This document shows, piece by piece, positions 1 to 6,352 of a stretch of 7,945 nt of DNA (its first letter is position 1; every line of letters starts with the position of its first letter). Source of the stretch: an uncultured Clostridia bacterium (GTDB taxonomy: Bacteria; Bacillota; Clostridia; Oscillospirales; CAG-272). The notes under the pieces were generated by a model. That model saw nothing but the letters and a program-made list of their open reading frames with translations. It had not been told where the DNA came from and did no database searches. The DNA is taken from positions 1 through 7,945 of the forward strand of contig CAMGCN010000034.1 of the NCBI GenBank assembly GCA_946040935.1. Reading direction: 5' to 3'. The translations under genes and the position numbers were made by a program.

Positions 1-45
1 ACACCTAAGCCTTCGTCGGCAGCGTCAGATGTGTATAAGAGACAG
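1..45 (+). other. Nextera i5-side adapter (non-biological)
   Basis: This is untrimmed sequencing-library sequence. It reads as four parts: the last bases of the P5 primer (ACAC, 1-4), an i5 index octamer CTAAGCCT (5-12), the Nextera read-1 stem TCGTCGGCAGCGTC (13-26), and the 19-base Tn5 mosaic end AGATGTGTATAAGAGACAG (27-45). From memory the octamer is Illumina index S508. Genomic sequence begins at 46. Any reading frame that crosses position 45 is artefactual, including the stop codon that appears to end argB at 25-27. Confidence 0.99.
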
Positions 46-675
46 GTTTTTGAGTATGCCCTCGATATCCGTCATGGAAATGAGACTCTCGGCAGAAAGC
101 GCACCCGCTATTCTTGCCGCCGCAGTGTCTGCGTTTATATTATACACATTTCCCTGAAAATCACAGCCTATAGTCGAAATAACGGGGATATATCCCTTCT
201 CGATTACATCTAAAACGGGTGTGACATTTACGCTTGTGATGTCTCCTACATATCCGAGCGACTCGTCCTTCATTTTAGCCTCTATCATATGACCGTCAAC
301 GCCCGAAAGGCCGATGGCGCGTCCGCCCTTATTCTCGATAAGATTAACAAGTCCTTTGTTTATTTTACCCGAAAGGACCATCTGCGCTATCTCTGCCGTA
401 TCCTTGTCCGTAACGCGAAGACCGTTTACAAACTCTGTCTTTTTGCCCATTCTTTCAAGGGTTTGTGTGATTTCAGGGCCTCCGCCGTGAACGAGTACCA
501 CCCTTACGCCTATAAGCGAAAGGAGGACTATATCACGCATGACCGAGTCCTTCAGTTCATCATTAACCATTGCTCCGCCGCCGTATTTTACGACGACAAT
601 CTTACCGTTATATTGCTGTATATAGGGAAGCGCGTGAACAAGAATTCTCGCGCGGTCTTTATTGGAAATTTCCAT
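46..675 (-). CDS. argB: Acetylglutamate kinase, 3' end missing
   Basis: ArgB phosphorylates N-acetylglutamate with ATP, the second step of cytoplasmic arginine synthesis. The first 210 residues are present; the family usually has about 290-300, so roughly 80-90 C-terminal residues are lost at the contig edge. Visible motifs are the phosphate-binding loop VKYGGGAM (29-36), LVHGGGPEI (61-69), the NGLRVTD substrate segment (84-90), GKINKGLV (103-110) and the NINADTAAA stretch, which carries conserved Asn and Asp. The missing part should hold the later ATP-site lysine. The N-terminal helix before the core (DRARILVHALPYI) is the extension known from arginine-inhibited hexameric kinases, so feedback inhibition by arginine is inferred. 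The start is supported by AAGGAGA about 6 nt upstream. It lies 71 nt downstream of argJ with no clear hairpin between. The apparent C-terminus LSLIHI encoded at 25-45 is adapter. The first loop reads GGG where many homologues have GGN. Confidence 0.96.
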
Positions 676-746
676 TATTCTCTCCTTAAGACGACGATAG
701 TTTTTTCAAGATAAGCGCCGAAAAAATCTCACTTTTAACCTAAAAA

Positions 747-1961
747 TCATGTACGGTAGTCGCCGTTTATCTTGACATAATCATATGTCAGGTCACAGCC
801 CCATGCACACGCTGACGCCTCGCCTGATTTTAACGCAACATTTATGATAATCTCGTTTTCGAGAAGAATCTCTTTTGCCTTTTCCTCGGAAAAATCTATT
901 CCTGCGCCGTTTTCACAAACAGGTATTACTCCTGCCGCGCTCTCAAAGGACACGTCGATTTTATTCACATCGACATCCGCCCCACTGTAGCCTATCGCAC
1001 AAAGCACACGTCCCCAGTTTGCGTCAGAGCCGAACATCGCCGCCTTGGTAAGCGAGGAGCATACAACGCTCTTTGCAACGGTCTTTGCCGTTTTCTCGTC
1101 AGAAGCTCCCGTGACCTTGCACTCAATGAGCTTTGTCGCGCCCTCTCCGTCACCTGCTATAAGCCGGCAAAGGTGAACTGTAACCGTATTCAGCGCACGC
1201 ATAAACTCGGTATAGTCATCACCCTCCTCGGTGATTTCGGGGTTTTGCGCCATACCGTTTGCGAGGACCGTGACCATATCGTTTGTCGAGGTGTCGCCGT
1301 CTATGCTTATCATATTAAATGTATTCTGTACATCGCTCGAAAGCGCGCGCTGAAGCATCTGCGAGCTGATAGCGCAGTCGGTGGTGATAAATACGAGCAT
1401 TGTCGCCATGTTCGGGTGAATCATTCCCGAACCCTTTGCGATGCCTCCTATTTTACATTCCTTACCGCCGCATTCAAAGGAAACAGCAACCTGTTTTAAG
1501 CGTGTGTCGGTAGTCATAATGCCTTCCGCGGCCTCTGCGCTTTTGTCTCCCAGCTCTTTTACAAGCTCGGGAATTCCCGAAGCAATCGGAGCTATATCAA
1601 GCCTTTGACCTATAACGCCGGTAGAGGCGACAATGACGTCGTTTTCGTCTATGCCCAGCTCTTTCGCGAGAAGAGAGCTCATCTTTTCTGCTATTTCAAT
1701 GCCGTCGGCGTTGCAGGTGTTTGCATTTCCGCTGTTGCAAATCACAGCCTGTGCCTCGCCCGTAGCAAGATGACGTTTGGTTACAACGAGCGGCGCACCC
1801 TTTACGAGATTGGTAGTATATACTGCCGCCGCGCTCGCTTTCTTCTCGCTGAATATCAGCGAAAGGTCGCGTTTTTCCCTGCTTTTGCGGATTCCGCAGT
1901 GTACTCCGCCGGCGCTAAAGCCTTTTGCGGCGGTGACGCCGCCTTCGATTATCTTTATCAT
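747..1961 (-). CDS. argJ: Glutamate N-acetyltransferase / ornithine acetyltransferase
   Basis: ArgJ transfers the acetyl group from N-acetylornithine to glutamate, regenerating acetylglutamate and releasing ornithine. Bifunctional forms also use acetyl-CoA. The protein is complete at 404 residues, the usual length. It is made as a precursor that cuts itself before a threonine. The site is visible in KGSGMIHPNMATML (176-189), with Thr187 as the new N-terminal nucleophile. The oxyanion-hole pair Thr114-Gly115 lies in STGVIGQ (113-119). The C-terminus GCDLTYDYVKINGDYRT matches the canonical family ending. The start ATG overlaps the argC stop as ATGA, which implies translational coupling; an AAGGGG lies about 10 nt upstream. 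Its presence implies the cyclic, acetyl-recycling route, so no separate acetylornithine deacetylase is needed. The sequence does not show whether it is monofunctional or bifunctional. Confidence 0.98.
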   Translation of the reverse strand: MIKIIEGGVTAAKGFSAGGVHCGIRKSREKRDLSLIFSEKKASAAAVYTTNLVKGAPLVVTKRHLATGEAQAVICNSGNANTCNADGIEIAEKMSSLLAKELGIDENDVIVASTGVIGQRLDIAPIASGIPELVKELGDKSAEAAEGIMTTDTRLKQVAVSFECGGKECKIGGIAKGSGMIHPNMATMLVFITTDCAISSQMLQRALSSDVQNTFNMISIDGDTSTNDMVTVLANGMAQNPEITEEGDDYTEFMRALNTVTVHLCRLIAGDGEGATKLIECKVTGASDEKTAKTVAKSVVCSSLTKAAMFGSDANWGRVLCAIGYSGADVDVNKIDVSFESAAGVIPVCENGAGIDFSEEKAKEILLENEIIINVALKSGEASACAWGCDLTYDYVKINGDYRT

Positions 1962-2875
1962 AGTTCAAGTCCCCTTGTTTCGTCTGTTCCCATTACTATA
2001 TTCATACATTGTATCGCCGCGCCCGAAGCGCCCTTACCGAGATTATCATATCTCGCACAGAGGATTATACGCTCGTCGTTTCCCGACACGCCCACAGTCA
2101 TTTTATCGGTTTTGGAGTATTTCGCCGCCGACAGAAATCCCTCCTCGTCATCTTCGCCGTAAAAGACGACGGGACCGTTATATGCGTTTTTATAAACAGC
2201 CTTTATGTCATCCGCGTTTCCTTTTATCTGCGAGGCAAAGAGAGGCACCGTGACTTCCATACCGCTGTAAAAGTCGGATACCACCGGGCAGAAAACAGGT
2301 GTAACGTCAAGCGAACACGCCGCCTTCATCTCGGGCAGGTGCTTGTGATTTTGACCTATGCCGTACTGTCTCGGCGCGAAAAGAAGCTCATTTTCGCTCG
2401 ACTCATACTCGGCAATCATCTTTTTGCCGCCTCCGCTGTATCCCGTTATTGAAAAACAGAAAAGGGGTAAATCACTCGGTATTATTCCTGCCTTTACAAG
2501 CGGAGAAACGAGGGCGATAAAACCGCCGGCGTGACAGCCCGGAACGGAAATCCTCTTTGATTTTGCTATCTCTTCGCGTCTGTTTTTATCAATTTCGGGA
2601 AATCCGTACGTCCAACCCTGCGCCGTTCTGTGCGCGCTCGAGGTATCGAGGATCACCGTATCGTCCGGCGCAAGCTCTGCCGCCTCGCGCGCCGCCGCGT
2701 CGGGAAGACAGAGAAAGGCAATATCCGCTTCGCAGAAAGCTTCCCTCCTTGCGGCGTTGTCCTTTCGCATTTCCTCATTCAGAGTTATTACGGAAATATC
2801 ATCTCTGTCCTTTAGTCTTTCGTGAATTCTAAGACCGGTTGTACCGGCACTGCCGTCAATAAATACTTTTTTCAT
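1958..2875 (-). CDS. argC: N-acetyl-gamma-glutamyl-phosphate reductase, short type
   Basis: ArgC reduces N-acetylglutamyl phosphate with NADPH to the semialdehyde, the third step of arginine synthesis. It is complete at 305 residues. An N-terminal Rossmann motif, FIDGSAGTTGLRI (5-17), binds the cofactor. The catalytic cysteine is Cys114 in SVPGCHAGGF (110-119). A probable catalytic histidine is His179 in NHKHLPEM (176-183). The PGCHA active-site context and the roughly 300-residue length fit the shorter 'type 2' reductases rather than the roughly 345-residue form with PGCYPT. The start at 2875 has an AAGGTG just upstream at short spacing and follows a 93-nt gap after argG that contains a strong hairpin. 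The 3' end overlaps argJ by 4 nt. Together with argJ and argB it forms the classic argCJB order of Bacillota. Confidence 0.96.
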   Translation of the reverse strand: MKKVFIDGSAGTTGLRIHERLKDRDDISVITLNEEMRKDNAARREAFCEADIAFLCLPDAAAREAAELAPDDTVILDTSSAHRTAQGWTYGFPEIDKNRREEIAKSKRISVPGCHAGGFIALVSPLVKAGIIPSDLPLFCFSITGYSGGGKKMIAEYESSENELLFAPRQYGIGQNHKHLPEMKAACSLDVTPVFCPVVSDFYSGMEVTVPLFASQIKGNADDIKAVYKNAYNGPVVFYGEDDEEGFLSAAKYSKTDKMTVGVSGNDERIILCARYDNLGKGASGAAIQCMNIVMGTDETRGLEL

Positions 2876-2892
2876 AACACCTTAATATGCCG

Positions 2893-2921
2893 AATTTGAC
2901 CGCCACACGGACGGTCAAATT
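2893..2921 (-). repeat. Inverted repeat / RNA hairpin between argG and argC
   Basis: A perfect 10-bp inverted repeat (AATTTGACCG and CGGTCAAATT) closes on a short loop. One G-U-type and one G-C pair extend it inward to about 12 pairs around a 5-nt loop. It sits in the 93-nt argG-argC gap, ending about 18 nt before the argC start. In the operon direction it is followed by CGGCATATTAAGG, not a U-run, so it is not a standard intrinsic terminator. More likely roles are an RNA processing or stability hairpin, or a partial attenuator that sets argG and argC expression apart. A DNA-binding dyad is also possible. Confidence 0.75.
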
Positions 2922-2968
2922 TTCAGTAAAACCGCACGATTTACGGATTTCGCCTTTCATGCGATTTA

Positions 2969-4201
2969 TTATTTTTTGTTTGCGTTTTTCGCCGCGACCT
3001 GCGCCCCGACCGATATCGGAAGGCCGAAGAGATTTATAAAGCCCTTTGAGTCTTTCTGATCATATACGTGATCTTCGCCGAATGTCGCAATCTCCTCAGA
3101 GTACAGCGACCAGTCGCTCCACGCGCCTGCCTTTATCATGTTGCCTTTATACAGCTTTATCTTTACTTTTCCCGTTACATGCTCCTGAGTCTTCGTAACA
3201 AAAGCGGAAAGCGCCTCGCGCAAAGGAGTGTACCACTGACCGTTGTAAAGAAGGTCGGCAAATGTAACAGAAAGCTCCTGCTTCTTGTGCATTGTCATCT
3301 TGTCAAGACAGAGCGTCTCAAGATAATTGTGAGCGAAATAGAGTATAGCTCCGCCGGGTGTTTCATAAACGCCGCGGCACTTCATGCCGACAAGACGGTT
3401 TTCCACGATATCGAGAAGTCCTATACCGTTTGCTCCTCCGAGCTCGTTTAATTTGAGAATGATATCTTTTGCGCTCATCTTTACACCGTCGACAGCGACA
3501 GGAACTCCCGCCTCAAAATCAAGCGTCACATAGGTGGGCTTATCAGGCGCGTTGATAGGCGAAACTCCCATTTCGAGGAAGCCCTCTTTTTCATACTGGG
3601 GCTCGTTTCCGGCGTCCTCAAGGTCGAGTCCCTCATGGGAAAGATGCCACATGTTTTTATCCTTTGAATAATTGGTTTCACGGTTGATCTTCAGAGGGAT
3701 GTTATGAGCCTCTGCGTAGTCTATCTCCTCGTCGCGGCTCTTTATATCCCATTCACGCCAGGGAGCTATTATCTGAACATTGGGAGCAAAAGCCTTAATT
3801 GCAAGCTCAAAACGTACCTGGTCATTTCCCTTACCGGTACAGCCATGACATATCGCGTCCGCGCCCTCTGCTATTGCTATCTCGGCAAGTCTCTTACCTA
3901 TAATAGGACGTGCAAGGGATGTGCCCAGCATATATTCCTCGTATTTTGCGCCCGCCTGAACAGTCGGGATTATCATTTCATTTACAAACTCGTCGGTTAG
4001 ATCCTCGACGTAAAGCTTTGACGCACCTGTTTTAAGTGCCTTTTCCTCAAGTCCCTCAAGTTCGTCCGCCTGACCGACATTTCCCGAAACCGCTATAATC
4101 TCGGGATTGTTATAATTCTCTTTAAGCCACGGAATAATTATCGAAGTATCAAGTCCGCCTGAATACGCGAGAACTATCTTTTTTATATCTTTCTTTTCCA
4201 T
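2969..4201 (-). CDS. argG: Argininosuccinate synthase
   Basis: ArgG joins citrulline and aspartate using ATP, giving argininosuccinate, AMP and pyrophosphate, the penultimate step of arginine synthesis. It is complete at 410 residues, as expected. The N-type ATP-pyrophosphatase loop AYSGGLDTS is at 12-20. GTSLARP (92-98) and [15 protein letters not shown] (117-131) are signature stretches. The start at 4201 was chosen because GGAGG lies 7 nt upstream and [16 protein letters not shown] is the normal N-terminus. An in-frame ATG at 4261 would add 20 residues, but it lies at the -35 element, upstream of the predicted transcript start. ArgG is the first gene after the promoter at 4233-4261 and is followed by argC. 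Its usual partner argH is not in the window. ArgR control is inferred from operator-like boxes upstream. Confidence 0.98.
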   Translation of the reverse strand: MEKKDIKKIVLAYSGGLDTSIIIPWLKENYNNPEIIAVSGNVGQADELEGLEEKALKTGASKLYVEDLTDEFVNEMIIPTVQAGAKYEEYMLGTSLARPIIGKRLAEIAIAEGADAICHGCTGKGNDQVRFELAIKAFAPNVQIIAPWREWDIKSRDEEIDYAEAHNIPLKINRETNYSKDKNMWHLSHEGLDLEDAGNEPQYEKEGFLEMGVSPINAPDKPTYVTLDFEAGVPVAVDGVKMSAKDIILKLNELGGANGIGLLDIVENRLVGMKCRGVYETPGGAILYFAHNYLETLCLDKMTMHKKQELSVTFADLLYNGQWYTPLREALSAFVTKTQEHVTGKVKIKLYKGNMIKAGAWSDWSLYSEEIATFGEDHVYDQKDSKGFINLFGLPISVGAQVAAKNANKK

Positions 4202-4208
4202 TTTACTG

Positions 4209-4213
4209 CCTCC
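4209..4213 (-). promoter_or_regulatory. argG ribosome binding site
   Basis: GGAGG on the minus strand, 7 nt before the ATG at 4201. It decides the start in favour of the 410-residue protein over the upstream in-frame ATG at 4261. Confidence 0.9.
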
Positions 4214-4232
4214 GAATCTCTTCTTTTGCATA

Positions 4233-4261
4233 ATTATACTGCATAAAATGTATAATGTCAA
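4233..4261 (-). promoter_or_regulatory. Sigma-A promoter of the arg operon
   Basis: Read on the minus strand there is an exact TTGACA (-35, 4256-4261), a 17-nt spacer, and an exact TATAAT (-10, 4233-4238). This is the perfect vegetative consensus. Transcription should start near 4226-4227, leaving a leader of only about 25 nt before argG. That is too short for a T-box or riboswitch, so control is expected at initiation, through operators overlapping or upstream. Such a strong core promoter usually requires repression, which fits an arginine operon held down by ArgR. Confidence 0.9.
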
Positions 4262-4270
4262 GAAATTTAT

Positions 4271-4304
4271 TGAATTTTCTGTATAAATAATGCATATTTT
4301 TGCA
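4271..4304. promoter_or_regulatory. Putative tandem ArgR (ARG) boxes
   Basis: Two 14-mers resemble the ArgR half-site dyad TGAAT-N4-ATTCA. The one at 4291-4304 (TGCATATTTTTGCA) matches about 11 of 14 positions. The one at 4271-4284 (TGAATTTTCTGTAT) has a perfect left half and a poor right half. Their starts are 20 bp apart, about two helical turns, close to the spacing of paired ARG boxes bound by one ArgR hexamer. They lie just upstream of the -35 element of the arg promoter. This is inferred from motif resemblance and context in an AT-rich region, where chance matches are common. Confidence 0.4.
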
Positions 4305-4395
4305 TATTGTACAATTGTTATATATTCAGCGAAGGGTTTTTGTATATCTTATACATAGCAGAATATTCAAACAAGCTGTTATCTTCCCAATTATA

Positions 4396-5352
4396 CTAAC
4401 CGTTAAGTTTCTGCATACGGATGTCCTTGCCCGTGAAAACGAGCGGAATATACTCGCCCATAAGCCGAGAGAGTATACGGTCGCCGTATTTTGAACGAAT
4501 TTCGGCCGCAGAAAGGTTAGTGCTTATAATAGTCTTTTTTCCTGTGTTCATTCTGTCATTTATAAGATTGTATAGAAACGGAACGTTATTCTGTCCGGGT
4601 GCTTCGGCGCCGAGGTCGTCTGCTATGAGAAGCTCGCACTCTAAAAATCTCTTTGAGCTTCCGTCTCCCCGCGCATATTTATCCGCTTCAAATCCACTGA
4701 TGATATTCTGCGCCGTTTCATATACGACATCATATCCGCGGCTGATAACAACACGCGCGATAGAAGTGGAAAGATGCGTTTTCCCGAGACCTGTTCCCCC
4801 CATAAAGGTGAGGTTATCGGAACTTTCAAGGTCAAAGCTCTCGGCATAGTCTTTACATGCGTTAAGATTTTTCTCCGCGTTTTTTCTGTCCGCGCCTTTG
4901 TAGTAATCAAGGGAAAACGTCTCAAACGACTGGGTTTTCAAAAGACTTCCGAGGCCGCTCTTTTCAAGCGTGATTTCAGATAGAGCTCTCTTAAAACAAG
5001 AGCATGCTTTTCCCTCTATGCTTCCCATGTCGTTACATATCGGACACTCGTATTTCGGCTCTGTCGCGTCGGGTGAATAACCGTGCGCCGCGAGCAGAAT
5101 TTCACGCGACCTCTGAAGCTGTTCGTTATCTTTTCTTAACGCGCAAATCCTCTTATCTATATCAAGAGGGCCTTTTCTTATCTCGTCCATAACACGGCCT
5201 GCCGTCTTTGCAAGGGCGTCGTCAATTTCTTTTAAGCCCTTTATTTCGGCATAAAGCCTTATTTTCTCGGCATACGCCTTGTCTTCGGCGCGCCTGCGCT
5301 TTTCGTCAAAGCTCATGCGAACCTTACGGTAGTCGTCATTACTTCTCGCCAT
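4396..5352 (-). CDS. dnaC: DnaC/DnaI-type replicative helicase loader (AAA+ ATPase)
   Basis: By family, this protein helps load the replicative DnaB-type helicase at origins and stalled forks. It has 318 residues. The N-terminal region (about 1-95) is helical and charged, where DnaI-type loaders contact the helicase. A cysteine cluster CPIC...CSC (Cys103, 106, 117, 119) is a likely zinc site. The AAA+ domain follows: Walker A GGTGLGKTHLS (185-195), Walker B LLIADDLGAE (241-250), sensor-1 ISTNLS (276-281), and an arginine-finger region GDRILSRLMGEYIPL (290-304). The start has GGGAG 6 nt upstream and overlaps the end of the dnaD-like gene by 14 nt. IstB transposition helpers share this fold, but the zinc site, N-terminal domain and DnaD neighbour favour a loader. 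In Bacillus naming this would be dnaI. It is the last gene of its block; no clear intrinsic terminator follows. Confidence 0.9.
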   Translation of the reverse strand: MARSNDDYRKVRMSFDEKRRRAEDKAYAEKIRLYAEIKGLKEIDDALAKTAGRVMDEIRKGPLDIDKRICALRKDNEQLQRSREILLAAHGYSPDATEPKYECPICNDMGSIEGKACSCFKRALSEITLEKSGLGSLLKTQSFETFSLDYYKGADRKNAEKNLNACKDYAESFDLESSDNLTFMGGTGLGKTHLSTSIARVVISRGYDVVYETAQNIISGFEADKYARGDGSSKRFLECELLIADDLGAEAPGQNNVPFLYNLINDRMNTGKKTIISTNLSAAEIRSKYGDRILSRLMGEYIPLVFTGKDIRMQKLNG

Positions 5353-6352
5353 TTTTATCTCCCAGTTTTTTGTTTCCCCGCTTTAGCGCCGCCTCGAAAA
5401 ATTCATCGGTGTCAAAGCTGGTATTCTGCATTTTCTGCTGTCTGTATCTGTCGCGCGCCGCCTCGACGTCGGCAACGGTGCGATATCCTGCCGAATTCCA
5501 TTTTTCAAGCACCTTTGCAGTGTAGGAAAAAGGAACCTTCGCGTTATTGTTTATCGCGACGTCATATGCGAGCTTTATAAGCTCTTCGGAATATTCCTGA
5601 CCGCACCAGCCGGCAATAGTTTCCTTTTCCTTCGCCGAAAGCGCACGGCTTCCCATTCCGAAAATCTTTCTCACTTTTCCCGTCATACTGTCAAAAAGCT
5701 CGGCGGTCTTTACATACTCTTCAAACGCGGCAAGATTGTCAATTCCCTGGTTATAGAGAGTATATGCCGTTTTGGTAACATAGGCGACAGAGTTTTTTCC
5801 CTTGCCGGCACAGTATGAGAACAAAAGAAGAATGTGCTCAAGGCTCATCCCCAGATAATCGGCAAGCCCGATAACACGGCTGACCTCTGTCGGTGTAAAA
5901 ATACTGCCGCATATTTTCTGCGACTCGTCAATTATCACTTTATATTCGGGTTTTTGCTCAATAAGAGAGGCTATCTGTTCGCCCGTATATTCCGAATAGG
6001 AGGAGGGCATGACAGCTCCGCCTTTTTTCTCCGTTTCAGACTTTTTTTCCTCTTTTTTCTCTGTCTCGTTCCCTTTCTTCGGCGTGAGCGTCGGATTTCT
6101 TCTCGCCCTCGGCGAGGAAAGCAAAAATCCCGATTCTCTCAAACTCTTTATTGCCCCGTCTGCTTCCGATTCGGAAACGGACAGCCGTGAAGACAGCTCT
6201 TTTACCGCGTCCGCCTGCTCGCAGCGCAGGGCAGAATCGGCGCAAATAAGAATCAGTACGCGAAGCTGAATTTCGGAAAGAGCCGAAAGCTTCTCTGCCG
6301 TAATTCCCGGAAGTGATACTATACTCTGCCCGTAATTTAACTCAATTTTCAT
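5339..6352 (-). CDS. DnaD-domain replication initiation protein
   Basis: DnaD-family proteins remodel origin DNA and help recruit the helicase and its loader in Bacillota. It has 337 residues. Residues about 15-85 look like a winged-helix domain (SEIQLRVLILI, then the helix-turn-helix-like VKELSSRLSVSESEADGAIKSL). A low-complexity Lys/Glu linker spans about 85-113. Two DnaB_2/DnaD-like C-terminal domains then appear in tandem. The first (about 122-215) ends YVTKTAYTLYNQGI; the second (about 240-296) ends in the family signature YTAKVLEKWNSAGY (277-290). The tail is basic. It overlaps rex by 11 nt upstream and dnaC by 14 nt downstream, implying translational coupling. A good ribosome site, AAAGGAAAG, precedes the start. 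Orthology to Bacillus DnaD itself, as opposed to another DnaD-domain paralogue, is not established. The linker includes a possible slippery heptamer at 6041-6047. Confidence 0.9.
   Translation of the reverse strand: MKIELNYGQSIVSLPGITAEKLSALSEIQLRVLILICADSALRCEQADAVKELSSRLSVSESEADGAIKSLRESGFLLSSPRARRNPTLTPKKGNETEKKEEKKSETEKKGGAVMPSSYSEYTGEQIASLIEQKPEYKVIIDESQKICGSIFTPTEVSRVIGLADYLGMSLEHILLLFSYCAGKGKNSVAYVTKTAYTLYNQGIDNLAAFEEYVKTAELFDSMTGKVRKIFGMGSRALSAKEKETIAGWCGQEYSEELIKLAYDVAINNNAKVPFSYTAKVLEKWNSAGYRTVADVEAARDRYRQQKMQNTSFDTDEFFEAALKRGNKKLGDKNGEK
6041..6047 (-). other. Possible -1 slippery heptamer in the dnaD-like gene
   Basis: The zero frame reads GAA AAA AAG across residues 102-104, so the heptamer A AAA AAG is in the correct phase for -1 slippage, as in E. 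coli dnaX. After slipping, the next codons are GTC then the stop TGA. The product would be a 105-residue protein holding only the winged-helix domain and half the linker. The run of seven A could also slip at transcription. No convincing downstream hairpin was found, and Lys-rich linkers give A-runs by chance. Confidence 0.2.

Noticed and set aside
31..714. Plus-strand open frames over argB, including one beginning MYKRQ.
   Set aside because: They lie antisense to a clear kinase gene, resemble no family, and one starts inside the adapter.
1173..2832. Several plus-strand frames of 60-185 codons over argJ and argC.
   Set aside because: Rich in Cys, Arg and Ser as shadow frames are, with no domain and no ribosome sites, and fully covered by recognised genes on the other strand.
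4202..4232. A T-box or arginine riboswitch in the argG leader.
   Set aside because: The predicted leader is only about 25 nt, too short to fold into either.
4202..4261. A 20-residue N-terminal extension of argG starting at 4261.
   Set aside because: That ATG lies at the -35 element, upstream of the predicted transcript start. It lacks a good ribosome site, and the 410-residue form has GGAGG at 7 nt and the usual family N-terminus.
4306..4325. A possible Rex operator (TTGT...ACAA-like) upstream of argG.
   Set aside because: The palindrome is too short and lacks the spaced TTGTGA/TCACAA or TTGTTAA/TTAACAA halves of known Rex sites.
6036..6245. A minus-strand frame within the dnaD-like gene, rich in Arg and Glu.
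   Set aside because: It is an alternate frame of the low-complexity linker and winged-helix region, with no family resemblance.
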